NCBI RefSeq assembly: GCF_026914185.1
Contig: NC_070559.1
Coordinates: 2,666,001-2,730,000, forward strand
Direction of reading: 5' to 3'
Origin: Puccinia triticina
Lineage: Eukaryota; Basidiomycota; Pucciniomycetes; Pucciniales; Pucciniaceae
DNA: 64,000 nt
Shown here: piece after piece, positions 11,201 to 22,113 of the stretch
Position numbering within the stretch: position 1 is the first letter of the stretch
Layout of the letters: every line of letters begins with the position of its first letter
Made by a program: the position numbers and the translations under genes
The notes under the pieces: generated by a model
What the model saw: only the letters and a program-made list of their open reading frames with translations
What the model was told of the DNA's origin: nothing
Database searches by the model: none

Positions 11201-14200
11201 ATAGTGGCAGAAACACCAAGAAACTACCAAAGCAGTGATGTTTGGGAACTGATCAGACTGTAGCTGCTACATTTGGGGGTCTTCTGGTGACTTAAGGTCC
11301 ATAATGAATCCTTGGGGGCCTTTAAGCATTTTGGTAACCATATGGCAGAAGGATTCCCACGCTGGGATGAGATATAGTGGCAGAAACACCAAGAAACGAC
11401 CAAAGTAGTGATATTTTGGAACTGATCAGACTGTAGCTGCTACATTTGGGTATTTTGTGGTGACTAAAGGTACATAATGAATCTTTGGGGTCCTTTCAAC
11501 ATTTTGGTAACCATATGTCAGAAGCATTCCCACGCTGGGATGAGATATAGTGGCAGAAACACCCAGAAACTACCAAAGTAGTGATATTTGGGAACAGATC
11601 AGACTGTAGCTGCTACATTTGGGGGTCTTGTGGTGACTTAAGGTCCATAATGAATCCTTGGGGGCCTTTCAACATTTAGGTAACCATACGTCAGAAGGAT
11701 TCCCTCGCTGGGATGAGATATAGTGGCAGAGACACCAAGAAACTACCAAAGTAGTGATATTTGGGAACTCATCAGACTGTAGCTGCTACATTTGGGGGTT
11801 TTGGGGTGGATAAATGTACATAATGAATCTTTGGGGCTCTGCCAAGATTTTGGTAACCATATGGCAGAAGGATTCCCACGCTGGGATGAGATATAGTGGC
11901 AGAAACACCAAGAAACTACCAAAGTAGTGATATTTGGGAACTGATCAGACTGTAGCTGCTACATTTGGGGGTTTTGTGTTGACTAAAGGTATATAATGAA
12001 TCTTTGGGGGCCTGCAAACATTTTGGTAACCATATGTCAGAAGGATTCCCACACTGGGATGAGATATAGTGGCAGAAACATCAAGAAACTGCCAAAGTGA
12101 GGATATTTGGGAACTGATCAGACTGTAGCTGCTACATTTGGGAGTCTTGTGGTGACTTAAGGTCCACGATGAATCCTTGTGGGCCTGTCAACATTTTGGT
12201 AACCATATGGCAGAAGGATTCCCACGCTGGGATGAGATATAGTGGCAGAAAACCAAGAAACTACCAAAGTAGTGATATTTGGGAACTGATCAGACTGTAG
12301 CTGCTACATTTGGGGGCCTTGTTGTGACTTGAGCTCCATAATGACTCCTTGGGGGCCTGTCAAAATTTTGGTAACCATATGGCAGAAGGATTCCCATACT
12401 GGGATGAGATATAGTGGCAGAAACACAAAGAAACTACCAAAGTAGTGATATTACGGAACTCATCAGACTGTAGCTGCTACATTTGGGGGGTTTGTGGTGG
12501 ATAAATGTACATAATGAATCTTTGGGGGTCTGCCAAGATTTTGGTAACCATATGGCAGAAGGATCCTCCAGCTGGGATGAGATATAGTGGCAGAAACACC
12601 AAGAAACTACCAAAGTAGTGATATTTGGGAACAGATCAGACTGTAGCTGCTACATTTGGGGGTCTTGTGGTGACTAAAGGTACATAATGAATTTTTGGGG
12701 GCCTGTAAACATTTTGGTAACCATATGGCAGAAGGATTCCCACGCTGGGACAAGATATAGTGGCAGAAACACCAAGAAACTACCAAAGTGAGGATATTTG
12801 GGAACTGATCAGACTGTAGCTGCTACATTTGGGGGTCTTGGGGTGACTTAAGGTCCATAATGAATCCCTGGGGGCCTGTAAACATTTTGGTAACCATATG
12901 GCAGAAGGATTCCCACACTGGGATGAGATATAGTGGCAGAAACACCAAGAAACTACCAAAGTAGTCATATTTGGGAACTGATCAGACTGTAGCTGCTGCA
13001 TTTGGGGGTCTTGTGGTGACTTAAGGTCCATAATAAATCCTTGGGGGCCTTTCAACATTTTGGTAACCATATGTCAGAAGGATTTCCACGCTGGTTTGAG
13101 ATATAGTGGCAGAAACACCAAGAAACTACCAAAGTAGTGATATTTGGGAACTGATCAGACTGTAGCTGCTACGTTTCAGGGTTTTGTGGTGACTAAAGTA
13201 CATAATGAATCTTTGGGGGTCTGCCAACATTTTGGTAACCATATGTCAGAAGGATTCCCACGCTGGGATGAAATATAGTGGCAGAAACACCAAGAAACTA
13301 CCCAAGTAGTGATATTTGGGAACTGATCAGACTGTAGCTGCTACATTTGGGGGTTATGTGGTCAGTAAAGGTACATAATGAAAATTTTGGGGCCTCTTAA
13401 CATTTTGCTAACCACGTGGCAGAAGGATTTCCACACTGGGATGAGATATAGTGGCAGAAACACCAAGAAACTACCAAAGTAGTGATATTTGGGAACTGAT
13501 CAGACTGTAGCTGCTACGTTCGGCGTTCTTGTGGTGACTTAAGGTCCATAATGAATCCTTGGGGGCCCGTAAACATTTTGGTTACCATATGGCAGAAGGA
13601 TTCCCACACTGGGATGAGACATAGTGGCAGAAACACCAAGAAACTACCAAAGTAGTGATATTTGGGAACTGATTGGACTGTAGCTTCTACATTTGGCGGT
13701 TTTGTGGTGAGTAAAGGTACACCAAGAATGTTTGGGGGCAGTCAAAAATTTTGATGACCATATGGCAGAAGAATTCCCACACTGTGATGAGATATAGTGG
13801 CAGAAAACCAAGAAACTACAAAAGTAGTGATATTTGGGAACTGATCAGATTGTAGCTGCTGCATAATGCATGTGTCCCAAAACACAATATTTCTGGGTTT
13901 TATATGCAGAACAATTTTTGGATGAAATTTTATGTTGAAATATTCCTCATTAATCTGTGGGTGATAACAAAAGTAGATAAAACAAAGAACCCAACAAAAA
14001 TATGCTAAACCATGGTAAACTAATTTCAAAAAGGCCTCCTATGCATGTAGCACCTCAAGTATGATGTGCAATATCTTCAGGAAGTTCAACCAACCAAATT
14101 AACAATGTTTGCAGGATGATATCATGAGAGAGGTCAGGGCTCAATGTTTTTCCTTTTTTTGAAAAAAAGTAGATTTGGAGACTTCTGATAACATCAATTG

Positions 14201-14530
14201 TTGAAGTAAAAAAGAAAAAGAAAAAAACTTTGAGACCCCTCAGCCACCCTGGATTAATCCTAAAACTTGCAATGTCTTTTTTTCATGAAGAATCAAATGG
14301 TGTATGTAGAAATTTCTGAATGTTATCAGGCAAAAAAAAAAAAAAAAAAGAATTCCCGTGGCTTGAAGCTAACACAGGGGGAAGGAGAGAGATTATAGAA
14401 GACTATTAAGGAGACATGCAACACAGAAAAAGGTATCAAGAGGAATAAAAAAAACCAATCAATATAAATTGATCAATATACGCTATCTTGATCAATATAC
14501 AACATTTCAAATTCATCCATCTTGGTAGTG
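8278..14530. mobile_element. 6.25-kb non-autonomous CACTA element with long inverted arms
   Basis: The termini are CACTACCAAGATGGATGAAT (8278 onward) and its inverse ending at 14530, with the 3-bp duplication TCT at 8275-8277 and 14531-14533. CACTA ends plus 3-bp duplications define the CACTA/CMC superfamily. The non-repetitive inverted arms are ~660 bp each (8278-8937 and 13870-14530), clearly diverged but alignable throughout. Everything between is one ~172-bp satellite, placed inverted in the two halves. No transposase frame is present; reading frames within it are satellite translations. Insertion is exact: removing the element plus one TCT restores the gag reading frame of TE1. The overall shape resembles foldback elements. 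Confidence 0.9.
8938..13870. repeat. ~172-bp satellite, ~28 copies, inverted at ~9735
   Basis: Successive GCAGCTACA landmarks fall at 8939, 9112, 9284, 9456 and 9629, giving a period of 172-173. After about 9735 the same unit continues on the opposite strand (GATCAG landmarks at 9868, 10041 and so on) to ~13870. There are nearly five units in the left orientation and about 24 in the right. Copies differ by scattered substitutions and small indels, and some blocks of neighbouring units look duplicated together (for example GTGGTGACTTAAGGTCCATA variants). Confidence 0.95.
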
Positions 14531-14533
14531 TCT

Positions 14534-15208
14534 CATAGAGAAACAAAAGTTGTTAGTTTCTCGAGGAATTCCGGTAAAGTAAACGCCCGCCTTGTGAGGA
14601 GGCTCGATAAAAATTCAAGGACGCTCAACAGTCATTGGTCTCGTCTCCAATCGACCCACTCGACCGTTGAATCCCTCCTTAAATCCCTCAAACGTTCCAC
14701 GAAGATGCGCCATTGATTCATTTTGCGAAGCCTGATACCCACGTAGCTCCGAAAAAAACACGTCCTTAATCTTCTTATTCTCAGCTTGTAAATCTTTGAT
14801 TGATTTCTTGTCCTGTCAAGCTTGTGCCTTCAAAAGAGAGATAGATTCTGCTTGATCCTGAAGGCAAGAAGTTTGAACCGAGTTATTGACTCGTAAACCC
14901 GATAAAAGCGCTGAAACATCTTCCTCATTTTGACCCGCCATACCCGGATTAACGCCACTTGAACCCGCAATAGGAAAGTCAATACCAGGGATAGGTACAT
15001 TGGTTCCGGGAATAGGTCGCGGAGAAAGGTTGATAAATGATGGGGAGTTGTGATTGAACGGAGAAGGAGATTGATTGGAAAAGAAGGGGGAAGCCTGAGC
15101 ACGAATGGGAACAGGAGCCGTCATTTGTGGTTGAGTTGGAGGAGACGGAGAAAATCTTGGCTAAACTCTGACTGGAGTAATCGGAGAAATGACAGAGGGT
15201 TCTGACAT
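14534..15208 (-). pseudogene. TE1 gag, 5' portion, separated by CACTA insertion
   Basis: Starting at ATG 15208 the frame has in-frame stops at 15161 (TAG), 14816 (TGA) and 14615 (TGA) but no frameshift. The first ~90 residues are rich in Pro, Ser and Asn. Then follows a charged, probably coiled segment (SLLKAQA, QAENKKIKD), and it ends in FTG...ETNNFCFSMR, the usual entry to the Ty3 capsid domain. The next codons lie 6.25 kb away at 8274, in the same phase. Confidence 0.85.
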
Positions 15209-15267
15209 GCCAAAAATTTTTATAATATGTATGTATATAACTCTATTCTTGAAGATCAATATATAAT

Positions 15268-15724
15268 TGTGAGGACTCGGCTACTACTCAGTTTGCTATA
15301 TAAGGCTATGAAACTATCCAAGAGGATAGTTTGCCAATGCTTGAGTAATAACTAAGAATATAGTTCTATGCAATTGCAATAGAAGAAAGATTCACAATGA
15401 TAATGTAGTCTTTCCGAGTGTTTTTGAGATTTCTTGGATACACGAAGATGATAGTGATGGATGAAATGAAAAAGAATATATCGATGGGGAAAAGAAGAGA
15501 AAGGGAAAAGAGGAAAACATGAAAACCACAGAAAGATAACAATAAGAATTCAAACCGAACCAACAAAGGATCGTGAAAGAGATACGTCATGATCATTTGG
15601 ATAATCTCAATTAATCCACCATTAGGATTAGTAACCCAAAGCGCATGACAGGAGATTTGCCAATCGACAAATTAGCCGGATGAATAAGCATTTGCCGCCC
15701 AGTAACAAAGAACAAGATGTTACA
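15268..15724 (-). repeat. TE1 5' LTR (457 bp)
   Basis: This is the right LTR, upstream of gag in the coding sense. It carries TpG/CpA at five of the six CpG-type sites that differ from the left copy. It is followed by the CATAG duplication at 15725-15729. Confidence 0.95.
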
Positions 15725-15729
15725 CATAG

Positions 15730-16087
15730 CGGCTCAAAAAGCTGTTTTTGGCCGGAAAACGACTTTCCTCACGCAAAACAGTTTCCCCTCGAAAATGTGT
15801 ACCACAGCACCTGTTTCTGGGGGAAATTAGAACTTGTTTTTTGCTCAAAACAATCAATTTCCAGAAACAGGTCTGACCCTGTTTCTCATGTGTGTTTTCC
15901 TTCTGCTGAGCCCCCTCCAACCAAGACACCGGGGCCTCTCTTGGCCAATGCAACATGTGTATCAGTGTCTCTCTCATCTCGTACCAATGCAACATATGTA
16001 TTGGTCCATCTCTCACCTCGGACCGACCCATGATCACCTCGGACCAAGCCAATAACTCGGTCCGTCTATCCTCCCAGACTGATATTA
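15730..16087. other. Spacer between TE1 and TE2
   Basis: No gene was recognised. A repeated motif family with ACCAATGCAACAT and TCGGACC lies at about 15945-16060. Similar TATTGGTC-containing motifs flank TE2 on its other side (19150-19350), so this is probably low-complexity repeat sequence into which TE2 inserted. Confidence 0.5.
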
Positions 16088-16092
16088 TCAGT

Positions 16093-16400
16093 TGTAAGAG
16101 TCCTCCAAAAGGACTCTCCACTGGGCAGACACGGGGGTTGGCGCAAGGCCAAGGCGGCTCAAGTTCTAGGAACCACTTATGTTTTGTATTTCTAACCCAG
16201 GAGAGAAGTTTAGCTTCTCTCTGCTCTATGTACAATCTGAGAAAGCAGAATCCGAAAAGAAGGTGCTCACCTAACCCAGGAGAGAAGTTCAGCTTCTCTC
16301 TGCTGAGTTAGGTGGGGCGCGGGAATAGTCGGGCTAAGTACTCCAAGGTTGCTGATGTAATCTGGTTGTGATCTTCAAGTGAAACCTCCGGGTCTTCACA
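16093..16400 (-). repeat. TE2 3' LTR (308 bp)
   Basis: In plus orientation it starts TGTAAGAGTCC and ends GGTCTTCACA. Inside, the segment TAACCCAGGAGAGAAGTT/CAGCTTCTCTCTGCT occurs twice (16193-16227 and 16273-16306). Each copy contains the near-palindrome AGAGAAGTTCAGCTTCTCT. Confidence 0.85.
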
Positions 16401-19052
16401 GTCTCCCCCCCTATAATGAGTCGGAAGGGGAGGTCAGACTCTTCCAGGAGGGCGTCCTCCGGTCGCCGAAATTTCTTGAGTTTTGAAATGTGAAAGACGG
16501 GGTGTTTTTTGTTGTTTGCTGGCAAGGAGAGGGCCACGTTAACCCCATCATTAAAAATCTTCAATACGTTGTACGGTCCTTCGAAACGCTCCTTGAGTTT
16601 ATCCACGCCCCCTTGATGTTTTCCCCGCCAATCCGCCGAATTAAGGAATACTGGGTCGCCTACCGCAAGGGTCAGTGCTTCCGACAAATGCTTGTTGTGT
16701 TGGGTCGCCTGTTGGATTCGGCTGGCAATGAGTGTGTCTCGTGCTTCCGTCCAAGCCATTTCCCTGGACTTGATCCATTTGTCTAGCGCCGGTATTGCAT
16801 TGCCTTCGGGGTCCGTTTGAGGTTGGGTTGTGAACAGAGATGGTTTACAACCGAAAAGGAGTTTGAAGGGGCTAGTTCCGGTCGCTACATTGATTGCTGA
16901 GTTAATTGCGTATTTGACTGCTGGCAGGGACTCCAGCCAACGGCTCTGACGTTTAGACGTGAAGGTGCAAAGTATTTGTCCAATCGTTTTGTTGGAACGT
17001 TCCGATCGTCCATCTGCTTGAGGGTGGGAAGCGGTGGACATGTGGAAGTCAATGTTTAGCCTACCCATGAGCGCTTTCCAAAACCAAGAGGTCCAGGTCT
17101 TGTCTCTGCCGCTGATGATTGAGGCAGGTGGGCCAAATTTAGTGATCCATCCGTTAAAAAATTGAGTCGCCGTTTTATCCGCCGAGTCCGATTGAAGTAC
17201 CAGAATACCCCAACAGGCGGCACGTGATTGTCAAGATCATGTCATAGTGTGTAGCCTGTCGAAGGGGGCCGAAAAAGTCAATAGCCAAGTCGGTCAGTGG
17301 CTTACGAGGAAAGGATGGCGTGAGCATCTTTCCCGCCGGCAATGTTGTCGGAGCCTTGGTACGTTGGCAGGTTTCGCAATGTTCCACAAGCTTCTTGATG
17401 TTAGCGGACATGCGCGGCCAGAAAAAGTCGCGCCTCAGTTCTTTTGTTGTCTTCAGGTAACCAAGGTGGCCCAGCCGTTGATGTGCGTCCTCAACCAGCT
17501 TTCTACGTAGGCTGAAGTTCGCTGGTATCACCAGACGGTCGTCAATGAAAAGCAAGCCATCTTCCTCACAACAGTTATCCCGTAACAGAAGTGCATCTTG
17601 CAAGGCCACACAGAACCAATCGTGGGGGTAGCCATCTTGCACGAGCCGTTTGAGGGAGGCTGAAAGGACAGTGCTGAACTCGGTCAACGCTGCTATGCAG
17701 GCGATCTGATGGTGTTGGCCTGGTTTGTCGTCCACAAGGTCCTTCCGCGACAGTGTGTCCGCGACGGTATTGTCCTCGCCGCGGATGTAGTTGAAGTTGA
17801 GATCAAAATCTGCAAGTAATTCCGTCCATCGGGCTTGCTGTTTGCTGAGCGTGCGTTGGGTGGGGAGATGAATTAATGAGTGATGATCTGACATCACATT
17901 GATCTTCATGCCAAGGAGAAGCATCCGCCATTTTTGGAGGGCGTGTACTACTGCTAGCAATTCCTGTTCATGTACCAGGTAATTGCGCTTGGCGGGGGTC
18001 ATTAGGTGTGACTTGTACGCTATTGGTGACGCCGTTTTCCATTCTGCACCTTGGAAGAGTGCCGCTCCAAGTTCCAATCCACTGGCGTCCGTAAATAGCC
18101 ACATGGGGTCGTTTGATTCATAGTCGATATTCTTGAGGCATGGCAGGGATGTCATAATCCGTTTGATGTTCTGGAAGGCGGCCTCTTCTTTCTTGCTCCA
18201 ATTAAACTGCTTGGGATTGAGTTTCGAGCTAGTCAGTAGAGTCAGGGTGCCAACATACCGTTGCAGACCCCAGATGAATTTCTTCATCCACTGTACTGTC
18301 CTGAGGAATTTCTTAACCCCTTTTGCGGATTGGGGGGAAGGCCAGGACAGGATGTCTGCGATCTTCTTGTCATCTGGTTCAATCCCTTCCTCAGAGATCC
18401 AATGTCCTAAGAATTTGATATGATGCCAAAAGAGCTTGGTCTTCTTCGGACTGCAGTATAGAGCTGCATCGCGTAGCTTGGTCAAGGCCGCACGGACGTG
18501 TTTCTTGTGTTCGTCGAATGAATCGGAGAAAATGACAATGTCGTCCAAGTAAACTACGCAGAATCTGTTGAGGATGTCCCCCAAGGCCTCTTCGAGTCGA
18601 GCTTGATGGGTTGCTGGAGCATTTGTGAGCCCCATGGGCATGACTACCCATTCCATTAAACCCCAGGGTGTTTTCACTGCCGTCAATGGAATGTCAGCTT
18701 CCCGCATGCGCTTCTGGAAGAAGGCATTCGTTTGATCCAGGACGGAGAACACCTTACCCGAAGCCACTATTCTCACCAGCTTGTTGACATTGGGTAGGGG
18801 CGAGCGATCCTGAACTGTGAGGCTGTTGAGTTTGCGGTAGTTGCAAACCCACCGCGGCAGTGCCGTTGGATCTTTTTTTGGAATGATCATACTGGGTGAG
18901 GCGTAGTGACTTGTTGAACAGCGGATGCGGCCGGCATCAAGGTGTTGTTGCAGAAGGGTTTGCCAAGCAATCAGGTGTTTTTGGGGATATGGAAACTGGT
19001 GTTCGTTGATAACTGCGTCCGGCGAGGTGAGGATTATCTTGTGTCTAGTCTT
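16401..19052 (-). pseudogene. TE2 pol: RT, RNase H, integrase; 5'-deleted and frameshifted
   Basis: The frame from 19052 to 17175 carries a full reverse transcriptase core (MPMGLTNAP and YLDDIVIFS), RNase H (LFTDASGLELGAAL and the DHHSL region), the integrase zinc module (H-x3-H ... CETCQRTK) and the first integrase Asp (LAIDFFG). A frameshift near 17180-17200 interrupts the integrase core. The next frame continues past the second Asp (ISGRDKTW) and, from 17068, past the catalytic Glu region (DGRSERSNK) to the end, reading on into the LTR to 16334. Gag and protease are absent. There are no nonsense codons apart from the shift, so decay is slight. Confidence 0.9.
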
Positions 19053-19572
19053 CTCCAAGGTTGCTGATGTAATCTGGTTGTGATCTTCAAGTGAAACCTC
19101 CGGGTCTTCACATCAGTCTGAGAGGAATTCTCTCCTTCCTCTCCAACCGATACAACTAGATTGGTTGGAGTATCAAGTAGCTCTCTCCCCCTTCCTCTCG
19201 GACCGCTCTATTGGATCGGTCCAAGAGGAATCCTCCCCTTCTTCCTCTCTGCCCGATATACAATTGGTCCAAGAGGAAGAAGGGGAGTGTTCCCCTCAGA
19301 TCGATACATTGTATTGGTCTGATGGGATCTCATCTTGGACCAATACACAATGAATGTATTTGTCTAGTGTTGAGGACCTTCCATCCCCCCTGGACCCATG
19401 TGTTATGTATTTATGTATGTACATACACAGTTTGGGCTGGGAGAGAAGTGCAGGAAGCCTGCAGTTGTGGTACACGATTATGGGAGGCTGTTTTTACCTC
19501 TTGATAAACTGAATATTGAAAAAAAGAAAACTTTTTTCCTTGCGCGGGAAAAACAGATTTTGTATGGTACAG

Positions 19573-20034
19573 GCCCTTACACGCTATGTTGACCCCGCGG
19601 CAGTAGAGAATTAGGCATTTTGGTGGGGACTTTTTTAAAACCAATCTCCCATATGAGTTTCTGAACCTTTTTTACTCTAATTTACATTTCTGGGATGGCT
19701 TAAGCTGTCCCCTTCTTTCTACTATTTTTTCTCATCTTCAACTCCTATGGTTGAGCTGCAATCATAGCTGTAACATTATCAATTTCAGATTCTGTACAGT
19801 GCAAAATGTGGAATGCACAATGAAGTGGACACTTGTCAGTCACAAAAAAGGACTAAATGGGGCACCCAAGGCCCAAATTTTTTTTTAAAATATGTACAAA
19901 GAAACTCCATGATGTTGTGCACATTTTGCTCCCCCAAATTTTTATTACCTGATGACAAATGTCACATCCAGAAAGGATTGAAAAACATCATTTTTCTAAT
20001 TCTCTACTGCCACGGGGTAGACATAGTGCATAAG
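19573..20034. repeat. Inverted-repeat element, MITE-like, arms ~60 bp
   Basis: The segment around GCTATGTTGACCCCGCGG / GCAGTAGAGAATTAG (19585-19620) is matched in reverse complement by CTAATTCTCTACTGCC / ACGGGGTAGACATAG at 19995-20026. It is interrupted by AT-rich unique sequence. Exact ends and a target duplication were not resolved. Confidence 0.5.
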
Positions 20035-21480
20035 TCCCTCCTTTGGAGGGTCCCTGCGGGATGGTGTCCCCCCTCCAATAGAGGAACTTAGTTAAGTTAC
20101 ACAACACGTGCGCCTCCGCCTCAAGACAAAAAGGGCACCACACAATTCCCTTCCATTCTCCCTTGTTTTTTATATGTCTGGGCCTTAGGCCCGTCTCATG
20201 TGTTGTATCCCCGCTTGTCCCATATAAACCTCACCAGTTACTTCCACATCTTCTTGTTATGCATTGAGCCCCTCAGGGCTCTCCCTGGGGGAGTGTCAGC
20301 CTACGTGATGCCAAGGATAGTAACCTTCTAGCTACATGTGGTGAAAAGCAAAATATTAGAGTTGTAAAACTCTAAGACAAAGTTATAAGGGATAATTCCA
20401 ACGTAAATGTTGGGAATTATGGCGTAGAAAATAGGGCAATTAGGGCCAATTAGATGAATAAAATTGATATAACCAATTTTAAGAGGGGCCTTATTAAATC
20501 AGGGGTGTTTAATCCCTCAAAAGTAATCACTGGGGCCTGTAAACAGGGGTGTTTTAAATCCCAGCAAGAAATAGCGGAGAATCTCAAGAGAATGGGCTTA
20601 AACTTACTAGTATAAGACCCTGGAGTCACTTGAGGTTCTTCAGGCGTGAAGTTGGGAAGTTGGAGGCGCTCAGAGGAGTTAATCTTGAGGGCAGGGTGGT
20701 TACTGGACAGCTTCAGGGTGGACTTGAGGGCTAAAAATCACAAAAGTATGTTTTTACCTGGCAAATCACAGGCTGTTGAGGCTGTTGAAGGCAGGTAAAA
20801 TTCTAATAGGTAATTTAAAGCTGAGGAATCTCCTTTTATGCGGAAGAAGAGCCCTTTATACATATATTCTAGGCAGGCCTCCAGGGGCGCCCAGGGGACA
20901 GGGGGACACTTGTGGGCGCATTCTGAGGCAATTTGGTTGCGCTAGAAGGCGCTGTTAGTCGTGGAACCTTGGGGCTTGTGTCAGCCTGTAGGTAACTAAC
21001 TGTGTCTGAGAGGGTTGTTACTAGCAAGATGATAGTGTAATATTCCAAGGATGGGCCAATGTGTTTGTAATAAGACCTGTAGAAGGTTTCACTCTATCAG
21101 TAATCTTGACTGAGAGGATTTCTCAATGAAGGTGCATCCAGATCAACACAGGGTGTTAATAGGCATCCAAGAAATAACTCAACTTGGGATTGTGGTTTTA
21201 CCTACAGAAAGGTAAGGGTAATCAAGAGTTGATGTTATTCCTGAATTGAAAGATGGGTGAGAATGAAAGCACTGTTTAACTATAGTATGGGTCAAACTTT
21301 GCTGTGATAATATTCTGAGGGATAAACAGTCCTGGGGGGCGTTTTTATATAGAGGGGAAAAGAGCAGGAGGGAACATGAGGCACTTGGAGGCGCTTCAGG
21401 ACCAGGGGGGAACTGGAAGCGCTCAAGGGAAGCAGATCCTCATGAGGATCAACATTGGAAATGATCAAGGCAGTGTGATG

Positions 21481-22113
21481 ATCAGTACTGATCCTAGATC
21501 AGTACTGATCCTAGATCAGTACTGATCCTAGATCAGTAGCAGTGCACACTAGCTGATCATAACCAATCATTGATTCCATTTAGTGCTCTTTGAATTGGAT
21601 TACATCATGTATTGTTTACACCACGGGGCGAGTTTTTGGGAAACCACTCCATCTGATGGACACTACGGGGCAAAAGCATCACTTGGACGGTTTCAAAAAG
21701 CGTCCAAGTGCCGCTTTGCTGGCCAAAGCGTCATTTGGACGCCCAAAAATAGTATCCATTGGACACTCTCCTCCAGGAGTGTCCAATGGACGCTTTTCAC
21801 GCAAATGTGCACTCTGACAATCGGACACTCCAGCCAGAGTGTCCAATGGACACCAAACAAGTTGCCCAGCGGACACTCTGTAAGAGCCCACTACAGGGGT
21901 GGAGGGCTCTTCACTGGAATATAGGCTCAGGGACACGGAGGCAGGGCCTTGAGCGGTTTCTAGAACCGCAGTGGGATGGATAACTGGCTTGGGAGAGATG
22001 TGAAGGCAATCTCTGTCAGACTATCTACACTGAGGTGAAGGAAGAGAGAAAGGGGAAAGAGGAAGTTGGGGTGAGAGCTTACCTGGCTTGGGAGAGATGT
22101 GAAGGCAATCTCT
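21481..22113. repeat. 17-bp microtandem and a 31-bp direct repeat
   Basis: ATCAGTACTGATCCTAG repeats three times from 21481, and each unit contains the palindrome ATCAGTACTGAT. A 31-bp stretch beginning CTGGCTTGGGAGAGATGTG occurs at 21984-22014 and again at 22083-22113, bracketing a G/A-rich stretch. Confidence 0.85.

Larger units (their letters stand above)
2239..15724 (-). mobile_element. TE1: full-length Ty3/gypsy chromovirus with LTRs and CATAG duplications
   Basis: Two 457-bp LTRs (2239-2695 and 15268-15724) start with TG, end with CA and are flanked by the perfect 5-bp duplication CATAG at 2234-2238 and 15725-15729. Coding order on the minus strand is gag, protease, reverse transcriptase, RNase H, integrase, then a chromodomain-like tail, which is the Ty3/gypsy order. 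The 13.5-kb span is inflated by two insertions: a 6.25-kb CACTA element in gag and a probable ~0.9-kb solo LTR between gag and pol. A purine-rich stretch precedes the left LTR in the coding sense. The sequence just inside the right LTR has no TGG-type tRNA primer site that I recognise. The coding regions carry in-frame stops and one frameshift, so the copy is dead even though its LTRs differ at only seven sites. Confidence 0.95.
16093..19112 (-). mobile_element. TE2: Ty3/gypsy element with internal deletion, TCAGT duplications
   Basis: One full LTR lies at 16093-16400 (308 bp, TG...CA). The other end retains only 60 bp of LTR, 19053-19112, identical to 16341-16400. The 5-bp duplication TCAGT flanks the whole (16088-16092 and 19113-19117). 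In coding sense the element therefore reads: first 60 bp of the 5' LTR, then directly reverse transcriptase, RNase H and integrase, then a polypurine tract (GGGGGGAGAC) and the 3' LTR. Most of the 5' LTR, the leader, gag and the protease region are missing. The identity of the two LTR stretches suggests a recent insertion or a deletion formed during reverse transcription. Confidence 0.88.

Noticed and set aside
8938..13870. Regular direct repeats suggesting a CRISPR-like array
   Set aside because: Units are 172 bp, contiguous and without unique spacers. They are satellite inside a CACTA element in a eukaryotic genome.
12780..14029. Reading frames of ~95 aa in the satellite and right arm
   Set aside because: They are translations of satellite copies or the terminal arm, repeat with the array period, and lack coding features.
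16341..19112. 60-bp direct repeat around TE2 as an unusual target duplication
   Set aside because: Explained as the LTR terminus: it begins next to the polypurine tract and abuts the 5-bp TCAGT duplication.
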